Part shown: piece by piece, positions 1 through 9,995 of the stretch
How the letters are laid out: every line of letters begins with the position of its first letter
How positions within the stretch are numbered: position 1 is the first letter of the stretch
Assembly (NCBI GenBank): GCA_003254925.1
Contig: QANZ01010384.1
Coordinates: 66,387 to 130,386, forward strand
Length of the DNA stretch: 64,000 nucleotides
Direction of reading: 5' to 3'
Source of the DNA: Chamaecrista fasciculata
Lineage: Eukaryota > Streptophyta > Magnoliopsida > Fabales > Fabaceae
Notes under the pieces: generated by a model
What the model saw: the letters and a program-made list of their open reading frames with translations, nothing else
Database searches by the model: none
Told to the model about the DNA's origin: nothing
Translations under genes and position numbers: made by a program

Positions 1-574
1 TTTGGCCAAAGTTCTATAATATTAGTCCCTCATGTTTGTTCAAAATTCTGTTTCGATTCTTCAAGTTTTTAAAAATTTCACCGTTAATTTCTGACTCTTT
101 TTCATCTAACTTTTTCATTAAATAAATGAAAAAAATTGTTTTTTATACCCCAAAAATTTCTTTTTTTGCATTAAAGTCCTTTTCTTTCCAGCGAGGAAAT
201 GGTGGCAACGGCAGAAGGAAGACACTACACGCGTCTACTTTTTTTTATTTTTAAATTTTGGTGCAAAATCAAGTAAAACAATTATTTATTTTTTTTTGTC
301 AAAGTCCTATTTTGGTCCATCAATTATGCTCAATGTTCCAAATTGGTCCCTCAATTATTTTTCGTTCCATACCGGTCCCTCGGTTATCCAAAACTTGTCA
401 CAGTTCGTCCCTCTAACGTTTTCCATCCATTTTTCTGTTAAGAAAAAGACAAAATTGATTTTTAACTCTTAATAGTTTAAAGTTTTGCATTAAGGACCTT
501 TTTCTCTATAATAGAACCAAAATGTAAAAAAGAAAAAAAAATGGGGATTTTAGTTTATTTCACACCAGAAAACA

Positions 575-576
<2 letters not shown>

Positions 577-631
<55 letters not shown>
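577..631 (+). repeat. (CT)n microsatellite
   Basis: About 27 uninterrupted CT dinucleotides. In translation it gives a Ser-Leu run that is not a real protein segment. It lies just upstream of the captured zinc-finger piece, as CT tracts often do in plant 5' leaders. Confidence 0.95.
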
Positions 632-637
<6 letters not shown>

Positions 638-687
638 CTTGTTCTTTCTTCTTCTCCACCATCGCCATCTCTTCCAGCCATTTGTCC

Positions 688-1008
688 TTTAATAGCGGAA
701 AAGCCATGGGAGGCCACATGAGATCTCACTTGGCCAGACTTCCCTTACCTCCAAAACCCTCGCCGCTGGAGTATCCTACAACACAAAACTCCTTGATCGC
801 CACTGCCGTTACCGTCGTCGCTCGATCACCGTCTTCATTGTCTTGCTCCTGCAGCATCGTGGTGCCGAATCCAATCAAAGATTCTATTTTGGCAGTCCGA
901 TCTCCGAATCGCGACGGTGACGAAGACGGACGAGGATCCGAATCGGACGAGTCGTACTCGACCCAGAGAAGAAGATTCAACCAAACGACAGTGACAACGA
1001 CAAAATAG
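688..1008 (+). pseudogene. Captured fragment of a ZAT-like C2H2 zinc-finger gene
   Basis: The frame reads SGKAMGGHMRSHLARLPLPPKP-like sequence. That is the second half of a plant Q-type/C2H2 finger (the plant hallmark is QALGGH, with KALGGHMRSH as a common variant) followed by the Pro-rich linker seen in ZAT4/ZAT9-like proteins. The two zinc cysteines that should precede it are absent; upstream is low-complexity CT-derived sequence. Downstream the frame is rich in Arg, Asp, Glu and Ser and ends at a stop at 1006-1008. One partial finger cannot fold as a normal DNA-binding domain, so I call it a gene fragment carried by the TIR element, not a gene. Confidence 0.6.
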
Positions 1009-1684
1009 AGCATCGAACTTCGTGCTCTATTTCCTGCAATAGAAGTAGCGAAGTCCATAGATTTGCCGGCAACTATATTGATGAAGAGGGGTTTCGGTCG
1101 TCCATAGATTCGCCGGCGACGGCGGCGGCGTGAACGACCGTCGATCAGTTCGTGTGGATTGAGTCGATGGAGTGTTGGGTGTATCATGATCCGCCGTTGG
1201 TGTATCATGATCTCCCAGTCTTTTTTTCTTTTTTATATTTTGGTTCTATTATAGAGAAAAAAGTCCTTAATGCAAAACTTTAAACTATTAAGAGTTAAAA
1301 ATCAATTTTGTCTTTTTTTTAACAGAAAAATGGATGGAAAACGTTAGAGGGACGAACTGTGACAAGTTTTGGATAACCGAGGGACCAGTATGGAACGAAA
1401 AATAATTGAGGGACCAATTTGGAACATTGAGCATAATTGATGAACCAAAATAGGACTTTGGCAAAAAAAAATAATTGTTTTACTTGATTTTGCACCAAAA
1501 TTTAAAAATAAAAAAAAGTAGACGCGTGTAGTGTCTTCCTTCTGCCGTTGCCACCATTTCCTCCTCCTCTTCCAGCCGCCGACGACCACCACATCCTCCT
1601 CCTTCTTCTACTGCTTCTTCTTCTTTTTCTTCTTCTTCTCCTCCTCCTTCTCATCGCAAAGTTTGACGAAAATACTGTCATCTC

Positions 1685-1965
1685 CAAAAATCATATATAT
1701 TTCACGTCATTTTGTCTCAAAATTAAGGCTACCATTAACCTCATGAGGCAGAAAAACCTTGGGCTACGAGTTTTCGCACTCATCGAAGCCACCGTGTATC
1801 TCGTTGGAAAGTTGCCGAAGTCGTTGCCATCTATGAAAATCATATGTTTGGTCCTCTTTTTTTTCAAAAAATCAAGGTCGCCATTGAACTCAGGAGGCCA
1901 AAAAACCTTAGACTTGAAGTTTTCATAATTGTCTGAGCCGTCGTGTATCTCGCTGGAAAGTTTTC
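1685..1965 (+). repeat. Diverged tandem duplication, unit about 140 bp
   Basis: Two neighbouring blocks (about 1685-1815 and 1836-1962) share the same order of phrases: AAAATCATAT, CATTAACCTCA/CATTGAACTCA, AAAAACCTT, and GTGTATCTCG with TGGAAAG. It lies inside the outer TIR element. Reading frames here are low-complexity and I assign no protein. Confidence 0.6.
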
Positions 1966-2524
1966 TAGAGAAGACGACCTCCGCTGAAAAAGCTTGCTGG
2001 ATAGACGACCTCTGATGACCTCCAAAAAGAAGAAGAAGAATAAGATGATGATGATGATATCGATGCGTATTGCTACATTTTTTTTCTAAATTTGATGTGA
2101 AATACGTTTTGATCCTATTATAAGAGGAAAAAGACCTTAATGTTAAATAATAAAATTATTGGGAGATTAAAGTTAGTTTTCTCCTTTTTTAATGGAAAAG
2201 TTCGATGAAAAAAACCATAGACTAATGGTGGAATTTTTTGAAAACACGAGGAACCAAAACGGAACGAAAAAAATTTGAGGGACTAAAACAGAACTTTGAG
2301 CAGACTCTGAGGACCAAAATAAGAGTTTGGCCTTTTTTATTTTTATCAGTCGCCATCTCTTTTCTTCTCCTCTGTATATTTGCACAGAATTGCCTATGTA
2401 TGACTTGCCTGCATTAATCTAATTTTCACATATTTACCAAAAAAATCATGTCCAAGAATTTCATTTTCATAGTATAAAAAGTAGAGATTAAAAATAAATT
2501 GAGTTTAATTAATTAAATAAAAGA

Positions 2525-2843
2525 CAAAACTTACTAGCTATTTAGTCTCTGAATTTATGTCGAGTCAGGGAATCAGTTTCTGAATAATCAAAATAGACAA
2601 TTTGATTCATGAAATAATTTAGCCCTTATTAATTGTTACAATATAATTTAGTTCTTAAATTAGAACTATTTGTATTAAATTTTTATTTTTTAATCTTTTA
2701 ATTGTTCTGAATTTATACTTCTTTTGCTCTATAGATTGGTTAACAATTGTAATATTTCATAGATCGATACATACATTTCAATTATTCAAGGACTGATTTG
2801 TTGAAATTGTACAAATTCAGGGACCAAGTAATAAGATTTTTTG
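2525..2843. mobile_element. Small TIR element (MITE) upstream of the dioxygenase
   Basis: Left edge phrases (CTATTTAGTCTCTGAATTT, then TCAGTTTCTGAATAAT) recur inverted at the right edge (AAATTCAGGGACCAAGTA, TTCAAGGACTGATTTG). It is about 320 bp and AT-rich, with no coding potential. The remaining intergenic DNA from 2333 to 3150 is AT-rich and holds nothing else I can name. Confidence 0.5.
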
Positions 2844-3195
2844 TAAATAAATGTTATCCCAACATATGTAATTCCAGATCTAGTCCTTCCGCACGTAATT
2901 TAAAACTGAGAATTTCATCACCTAGACAAAAGAAAAAACAAAAGATCAAATTGGAATATAAACAACAATAACACAATTTGTTCATCGGTCACTATAACAT
3001 CACATCACTGAAAATAAACTACTTAGTTAACTATTCCATTGACTTTCTCTGATTAATATTTGAATACCTTTCGTTATCAACATCCAATTTGTCTATTAAT
3101 TAGTTTTTCTTTCAACACAACCTTATACATCAAAAGTTTGTATACATATATTGCAAGATCAAGGCTCAAGAACACACACACAAGAAAAGAAATTG

Positions 3196-6100
3196 ATGGG
3201 TTCAGAAAGCAATCTAAAGCTCCCAGTGATTGACTTCAACAAGCTTGACTTGGGAGACCATCAAAACCCTAATGAGTGGGAGGAAGTGAAATCCCAAGTT
3301 TTCAAAGCTCTAAAAGAGTATGGTTGCTTTGAGGCTTTGTTTGATAAGGTTCCTTTAGACCTTCGTAAATCTTTATTTGTTGTACTCAAACAACTCTTTG
3401 ATCTTCCTCTTCAAACCAAACTTCGCTATGTGTCTGAGAGGTCTCACCGTGGATATGCTGGCCAAAACCCTCATACCCCACTTTTAGAGTACATGGGCAT
3501 TGATGACGCAGTCGTCCTTAAGAAAGTAGAAAGCTTGGAAAAGAACTTGTGGTCCGAAGGAAATCCTAGTTTCAGGTTTCATGTTATTTTGTTATAATAT
3601 AATGTTCTAGTGTTATTTTATTAGATGGTAAAGTCATCCATTATTTGACGTACACAATTCAAATTTGATTAGTTTCCATAGAACTACATTAGTATGATGA
3701 GTGCACTATATTGTTCTTATTGGAATTCTTTAGATATTCTGTTATCACGTTCTTGAAAATTATGATTAGTGGTGATGACTGTTAAAGGAAGTCTTTCCAT
3801 ATACCAAACCAAAGAATTTAACTATATATATCCACATGACATGCTTATATATATAAGAGAACTTAATTTAATTCAGATTGATCTTTATCGGTCTTCTACT
3901 TTAGGCAAAAGCACTAATTTTGTTCTTGAACTTTACACCAATTGTCGATTTCGTCTCCAATGTTTTATATTTTGGTTAATTTTGTCCTTTCTCTAACTTC
4001 TTTCAATAAATTAACAACATGTTGCATCCTGTTATTCAATCTGACTTAGAATTTAAGTTTTTTTTTTCTATAAATTTTATATTACATATTATTAGCCACA
4101 TTGATTCTGTCATTAATATTTGTCTAAAGTAAGAGATAAAACTGACAAAAATATAAAACATTGGGAGGAGATTGACTATAAAAAAAAATTGGGGATGAAA
4201 TTAGTATTTTTGCCTTTAATTTATTTTTTTGTTGACTATGGACTACACACAAAATTGCTATTCTTATTTACTTTTAACTTTTGTATTATATTGCCATTTT
4301 ATTTGTTATTATATATATTGGCAGCAAAACTATACAATCCTTCTCAGAGAAGTTATCAGAGTTGGATCAGATTGTTAGGAAAATGATTTTGGAGAGCTTG
4401 GGTATTGAAAAGTACTCGGAAGAGCACATAAACTCAACCGATTACCTTTTGAGGGTTATGAAGTATGAAGGCCCTCAAACCGAAAAGGCAGTGTTGGCCA
4501 TGGGTGTACCTCCACACTCAGATCAGAACACAATGACCATATTGTGCCATAATGAAGTTGAGGGGCTAGAATTTGAAACGACAGATGGAAAATGGGTCAC
4601 TTACCAACGCTCTTCACCTCACAGTTTTGTCATCCTAATTGGCGAGACTCTCTTCGTAAGCAAATTCTGTATATTTATTTCTCATGAAGATAGCACAAAT
4701 GGCTTTTTAATTTGTTTATTATATTGTGGTGGGTCTACTTGTTTAATCATCACTAACGGGGTTGAGTCATACTCATAACATTAATAATCAAGCAATTGTG
4801 GAAAAGGCAAACATGTTTACCCTAAAGTTCCTTGCTTGTCTAGGTAGGATGTCTACATAAAATGATTTATAAAACGGGGCCTCTCTAAAATACCTCCGAA
4901 AACTTAAGTAGATGGTATATATTATACAAAAATGAATATAAAGGGAAAGATCAAGAGGGTACAAAGATTTATAAGTTTGCGATTTCAACCTAAAATCATT
5001 AAACCAACCCGATACAACTATATATGTTTTAAAGTTTTAACCCAATCATAATCCAACTATTTAATTGTTGGGTTATAATGAGTTGGGTGTGTTGACCCGA
5101 GGTTAATATCATGGGTTGATCCATTAGCTAGTATAAGTGTATTAGGGGTGAACACAAACTCAACTTAGCTCGCCAACCCGACTTTCTCTGATCACTTTAT
5201 TGTTATTAGGTCGAATCTTTCTTCAAGTCGAGCTAAGTCTCAAATCTAATAGATCAGGTTTGATCCAATTTGAATCAGCCCAACGAACTCGATTTGATCT
5301 AGTCTGTGTTTCGTCGGCCTGAGCCTCGAGGCATGCATGAATTTGGCCTAACTTGAGAGACTCGATCTAACTCAACCCGACGAACATGGTTCCAACCCAT
5401 CTTGACAGATTCGATCCGACCTGACACAGGTCTCACTAAGTCAAGTCTCAACTGTACACGGGCTCGAGCTGGTCTAGCTTGTGTTCACCCCTAACATGAA
5501 CCTATATAATTTAATATATATATATTTATATATGTAGATGCAAAAAAAAATCAAGTTAAATTGGTTAATAATAAGATTGATTTGACCATTTTTTTTTGTA
5601 GAAAGTGCAAATTAGATTAAACTGAAGTTCAATACAAGGTTACAAAAGCCCAAATCAAAACGACAGAGACAAGGCTAAAGTACGAAGCGACTGACTAGAA
5701 AATAAAACAACTAAGCAAGAAGCGACAGAAACAAAACACCAAACGACAATTAATAATGACTAATCCATAACTCATTTAAAAATTAATAATGGATCATAAG
5801 TAAGTCATTGACTTATTTATGACACATTTATAACCCAATCCAAACACTCATAAGATTTATCAATCTTTATTTATTTTTTTTTTTATGAGAGTTGATGGGA
5901 GACGCCTTAAAATTGGAGAAAGATTACCCCATATATACCCCATGAAAAAAAGAGTTCATTATGATTTTACGGCCCCATGAATATGGAGAGTTAATTAGTT
6001 AGGGCCTTAGGGATATGCTTGGCAATTTCGACCCCAAAACTATGAAACTAACCTAACCCAACACTTAAATTGTTGGGTCAACGTTTGACCCATTAATTTA

Positions 6101-7465
6101 AGAATTGGGTTGGGCCAACCCATAGTTAATCATGCATGGATTGACCATTAAGTATTACATGAATTAAAGATGAATAAAAGCCTAACGCTATCTTGCAGAT
6201 GGACTTGGTTCGGTCTGTCCCAACCTAATGGACTCATCAATGTAGTCTAGTATCACTCACTTCACCCTAATGGACCCAGTTCAATTCGGCTTTGCTTGAT
6301 GAATCTGATTTTACTTGGTTTGATCCAGCTTGGCCTGATTTTAAGTTAAAGGTTCATTTTGGTCCTAAATGTATGCTCTAATGTTTATTTTGGTTCATTA
6401 TGTTTCAAAATGTTCAAATTGGTCCTAAATGTTAGCAAAATGTTTCATTTTGGTCTTAAATGTAACTAAAATGTTTCATTTTGTTTCCAAATTATTGAAT
6501 TTGGTCATATTTCTCTCTTCCCTCATTTCTAGTTCAAAGGACTTAATAAGAGGAACTCGTAGCTCTGAATTCGTCACATTCGAATTTGAAACGAGAGAGA
6601 TAAGATCAATTTTACTTGTTTGACCATGAAATGAGTAGTCTATTTTTAGGACTGATTGGACCTCGTTTGTTGACGATCCCAACTAGATAGAAAAAAATAC
6701 TTTTTGAGAACAATATGTAGCTCTAAACTCATCACGTTTGAGCTTGAAACGAGTCATATTCAATAGTTTGGACCAAAATGAAACATTTTGCCAACATTTA
6801 AGACCAATTTAAACATTTTAAAACATAATGGACCAAAATGAACACTAAGCCATTGTGGTTATAAATGATTAGTTGAGCCAGTATTTACAACTAAAACCCA
6901 ACTCAACTCAAGCAATTGTCACCCCTAATTAGGGGGAAAATTAAATTTGCGAAATGCAAATTCCATCTAGCCGAGAGTTAATTCTCCTAATGAGAGGTAA
7001 TGAGAATTGCCTTTAGACATTCAACTTAGAATTATTATAAAACATTAGACAATGATTAAATGATAACAAAATAAATCATATGTAGAGTCTAGTAGACATT
7101 GATGAGGTCAATAAGTAGGTGGTAATTTGTCCTATTATGAAAATTAAAACTTGTATATGTAATTAAATTATTGTCTTAATTTGTTTAACCTAGAGAGAAT
7201 AAATTATTATACGCAGGCATGGACAAATGGGAGGCTACATGATGCGCCATATCACAGAGTGATGATGACTGGAAATGAAACAAGATACTCAATAGGATTA
7301 TTTTCAGTACCAAAAGAAGGATACTTAGTAAAAGTTCCAGAGGAGTTGGTGGATGAAGAACACCCTCTGCTCTTTAAGCCCTTTGTTCAGTCTGAGTTTA
7401 TGAAGTATCTCAATAATAGAGAGAACCAAAATAGATTTGCTTTGAAGAGGTATTGTGGTGTTTAA
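3196..7465 (+). CDS. 2-oxoglutarate/Fe(II)-dependent dioxygenase, AOP-like, three exons
   Basis: The coding sequence joins 3196-3575, 4325-4655 and 7217-7465 (960 nt, 319 aa); every junction is GT-AG and the phase is kept. Residues 1-100 hold the N-terminal domain (start MGSES, then LPVIDF). The 2OG-FeII domain follows with the iron ligands H191 and D193 (PHSD) and H250 (PYHR), and the 2OG-binding R260-Y-S262. The C-terminus is RYCGV, and the length suits AOP-type enzymes (about 310-320 aa). Such cytosolic enzymes use 2OG and O2 to hydroxylate, desaturate or demethylate small molecules; the substrate here is unknown. An in-frame ATG at 3151 would add 15 residues; I prefer 3196 because it matches the usual family start. 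Intron 2 is 2561 bp and stuffed with repeats, intron 1 has a MITE. No frameshift or stop is seen. Confidence 0.88.
3904..4213. mobile_element. MITE in intron 1 of the dioxygenase gene
   Basis: The left end GGCAAAAGCACTAATTTTGT is mirrored at the right end (AAATTAGTATTTTTGCC). Inner phrases about ACTTTACACCAATTG and TTTTGTCC are also inverted. It is the same family as the element at 50981-51324 in the P450-2 gene. It is non-coding and spliced out with the intron. I see no clean target duplication. Confidence 0.65.
5142..5494. mobile_element. MITE with perfect 16-bp TIR in intron 2 of the dioxygenase gene
   Basis: A perfect 16-bp inverted repeat, TTAGGGGTGAACACAA, bounds 353 bp rich in GACTCGA/CAACCCGA-type phrases. 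TAGGGGTG ends are common in hAT-type MITEs, which is the basis for a tentative hAT label. I see no 8-bp target duplication. A related truncated copy begins with TAGGGGTGACAAAA near 24635. Confidence 0.6.
5587..5765 (-). repeat. Possible LINE 3' tail, reversed
   Basis: A T run at 5591-5599 is followed by GTAGAAAGTGCAAATTAG and then non-AT-biased sequence. On the minus strand this reads as sequence ending in poly-A, as a truncated non-LTR retrotransposon would. A similar arrangement occurs at 29579-29660. No reverse transcriptase frame is present. Confidence 0.3.
6345..6880. mobile_element. TIR element (TCCTAAATG family) in intron 2 of the dioxygenase gene
   Basis: About 110 bp at the left (TTCATTTTGGTCCTAAATG, then TTTCAAAATGTTCAAATTGG) recur inverted at the right. 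The core contains a second inverted set around CGTTTCAAATTCGAATGTGAC-like phrases. It is the same family and orientation as 45583-46103, and opposite to 46113-46640. It has no coding content. The exact ends are uncertain by about 30 bp. Confidence 0.65.
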
Positions 7466-7998
7466 TTAACTGCTATAATGTATCATTTAATCATGACAAA
7501 TTAAATAATGAAAAATTAATCATGTGTGTGCATTTGGATTTGGACTTATTAGTTATTATGTTATGTAATAACTGTGTTTAATATGCCTTTATGACTAGCT
7601 GGAGTATTACATGCTATATATATATATATATATAAATTCTGCCCCGTTTTTTTAGCATGATTGAAGCTGAATGAATATGTTGTTGTTCTTCAACAATTTT
7701 TTTTGAGAAAAACTTATATAGTTTTTTAATATGTTTATTATAAGATTTCGTTGATCATAAGTTTTAATTACATTCTCTATATTGTTTCCTTTACTACTCT
7801 CTCTCTTATGATTAGTTAAGCAAAACAAATTTGTCACGTATTATATTTTCGATGAAGAATCTTATATCTAATATATCAAGTGAACCGATAAAGTTTTTCT
7901 TTTTTTTTTTTTTTTTTTNACTTTTTAATTAATTTAGTTGTTACCAGTTTGATCCGGTTGAATCACCCATTAAGCCTTGAATTTTAGTTACCTCAGCC
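7466..7998. other. 3' flank of the dioxygenase gene, AT-rich
   Basis: It holds a TA microsatellite (7615-7635), a poly-T run ending in a single N at 7919, and otherwise AT-rich DNA. Several AATAAA-like sites lie within 200 bp of the stop, but none can be singled out as the poly(A) signal. The N marks an uncertain homopolymer length. Confidence 0.6.
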
Positions 7999-8007
7999 GA
8001 TTTTTAA

Positions 8008-8177
8008 GGGAGTGGATCTGCTCAATTATGGGAATGATAAAGTATGGTGAAGTATGAATCTCAACCATCAATTCCTTCAACCATCATCATTGGGAACAAA
8101 ACTAGAAATAGAATGGATGGTTGAGATTCATACTTCACCATACTTTATCACTCCCATAATTGAGCAGATCCACTCCC
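8008..8177. mobile_element. 170-bp hairpin MITE with 9-bp target duplication
   Basis: GGGAGTGGATCTGCTCAATT at the left is repeated inverted at the right end; the arms are about 63 bp and nearly perfect, leaving a loop of about 40 bp. The nine bases GATTTTTAA lie immediately outside both ends (7999-8007 and 8178-8186). A 9-bp duplication points to the Mutator superfamily. The near-complete hairpin could be a source of small RNA. Confidence 0.88.
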
Positions 8178-9109
8178 GATTTTTAACGTCCGGTCCAATT
8201 TTTAAAATTAGACGACTTTACAACAGAGCAAGAAGTATCATTCAGAGATACCAAATAGCAATGAGATATATCTTTAGAGCTTAGTCCCCGTATCTCAAAG
8301 GGCTAATTATACAATATGATTTCATGAGATATATAGCTTTTTAAATAAACTACAAGCTTTTCGAGTAAATGGACTTTAGTCCAAATTGGGTTTAAAATAA
8401 AAATAACTAAAACGCACAATTTTTTTTATAACTTTCTAAAGGTTAATTTTGTTAAGTTTTTTAATAAAAAAATTAAGTTTACCGATAATTGAATTTATAA
8501 TTATTGAATTTTTTATTGATTAAATAATGTAATTAATAGTAGGAAAAAAAACTAAAAAAATATTTCCAGTTTCATATGAAATTTTGAACAAGTGGAGTTA
8601 TTTGCTAATACGAATACAATAGCAACTACCAATGTGGAGGCCAAGGTGGAGTCAACTAGTGATGCTGAGAAGGCACCAATGGACACTTCTTCTCTGAGGC
8701 GTTTAGCAAGCACGTGCATGTGTGGTCCAAAGATCATCAAGACGGTTAGCCATGAGCATCTTCTAGGCGTGATTTCTATTAGCCATCAATGCCTTGGGTT
8801 GTTAGTTTTGGCTACTTCCTTTAGCATATATATACAGAATAATGAATTGTATGAGGTAGGTTAATTTTGTGAGGACTCTAAGTCTTGGAGTTTTGCCCAA
8901 CTCGAATGGGGCCTCCTGTTGTACAATTTCCATTATAGTACGAAATTGTTTTGCATGCTTCCATTTTAGTCCTTTGTCAGCCTTTCCATTTTTCTTTTCT
9001 TCTCCTTGAGTGTATCAGTTAGTGCTTTCATTGTCCCATGGCTGAAACCTCCTTGTATTAGTCACTTGTTTTCCCTAAATTTGATGGTTTCAGACCTCTT
9101 TATTGGCTC

Positions 9110-9745
9110 TTCCTGGATACACAATTTTTCTACCGTTCTGACACACCGGTTGATCAACGTTTCGCCATCCCTGTTTCGCATCTGGAAGGGGTCTCCATGT
9201 CTTGGTTCCAACTTCTACAGAAACAACACTGAATCTGTTCTTGGTATGCCCTTGCCAAGGTTGTTGAGTTCCAGTTCAGACCATCTCGTCTCAATCGTGT
9301 CTCTGAAGCTCTGTGGGCAATGATTGCCGAGTTACTAGCTGACTTTGAAATGGCAGAACTTCATGTTGATGTTGATAACGACTCTGATGCAGTTCATGCA
9401 ACAACAATTGCGACGTCACACGATTCCACTTTGGCTGGAGTTGAAACAGAGGCCTTCGACTTTGATGTTCATGACGACGCTGATGTAGTTCTTGAATCGG
9501 CACACGCGACTTCCATTTTGGCCATCAAAACTGAGGATAGCAACATCGTGCCAGATGAGAATCAATTCAAGAATGAATCAGAGTCACAAATGCTTCCATT
9601 CGTGATTGTTGACGCAATGGCATATGAGATTCAAAATTGTAAGTATGCTCTTCCAATCCTTGAAATCTTGCCACAATTTGTCATTAACAACATTGGTCCT
9701 ACTGTACCATTAATTGTGGGGGAAATTTACAGACACAAGTGTTAA
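9110..9745 (+). pseudogene. Degenerate Ty3/gypsy-like gag remnant
   Basis: Reading across frames, the region gives pieces like SDTPVDQRFAIPVSHLEG followed by WFQLLQ and later EALWAMIAELLADFE. This recalls the retrotransposon gag pattern of plant gypsy elements, in which a 'dE.r...a...leG.a..Wfq' stretch is followed by a short region leading to an 'ealakl' phrase. The frame changes at least once. After 9320 an open frame of 141 codons is rich in Asp, Glu, Ala and Val and I do not recognise it; it may be the gag linker. The stretch 9746-9995 has a further open frame of unknown nature. Upstream, 8187-9109 is AT-rich with no gene I can support. Confidence 0.4.
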
Positions 9746-9995
9746 CTTCGCACAATTTCTAGAGTCTGTTGCTTTAATCTCACATCCATTTGTTTTTTAT
9801 CACAATGAATTGGGTGGCTTGTTTGGTGATTTTGTTTATGATCCTGGTGGGTCTATGTATGGTGTATGTTTTTATCCCAATTGCAAGTATGGTCTTCATA
9901 AAATTCAGGAAGCTGTTGGGATGCCTTTCACATGTTTGTCAAAATGTGGGTCATGTTTACTGGCTTTCGAAGTGGGTACTCCTCATCTTACACAA

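Larger units (their letters stand above)
193..1563. mobile_element. Inner TIR element carrying a zinc-finger gene fragment
   Basis: Arms of about 345 bp (193-539 and 1221-1563) are inverted copies of each other at high identity. The part of the arm from 298 (GTCAAAGTCC) and 1462 (RC GCCAAAGTCC) matches the TIR of the element at 12913-13961. The outer 105 bp of each arm is extra sequence not present there. The unique core, 540-1220, holds a CT microsatellite and a C2H2 zinc-finger-like coding piece. Such a structure is typical of a Pack-type element (host sequence carried between TIRs). I found no target duplication. Confidence 0.65.
4..2332. mobile_element. Outer Mutator-like TIR element with a nested element inside
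   Basis: The left end begins GGCCAAAG and the right end closes CTTTGGCC-like (GAGTTTGGCC). About 190 bp of the left edge is a diverged inverted copy of the last 200 bp: both run through the same series of GTCCCTCA and GTTCCG-like phrases and a 'cattaaggtc' phrase. Only three bases precede the left end, so a target duplication cannot be tested. The interior holds a second inverted-repeat element (193-1563) and low-complexity CT/CTT-rich DNA. The ends resemble the element at 12913-13961, so I place both in one loose family. No transposase is visible, so it is non-autonomous. Confidence 0.6.

Noticed and set aside
541..690. N-terminal part of an open frame rich in Ser and Leu
   Set aside because: It is the translation of the CT microsatellite and continues from non-coding TIR sequence.
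726..1208. 160-codon minus-strand open frame
   Set aside because: It is the mirror of the zinc-finger fragment with Arg-rich low complexity. The plus frame has a recognisable motif and this one does not.
1502..1928. Overlapping frames rich in Arg, Phe or Leu
   Set aside because: They come from CTT/CTC repeats.
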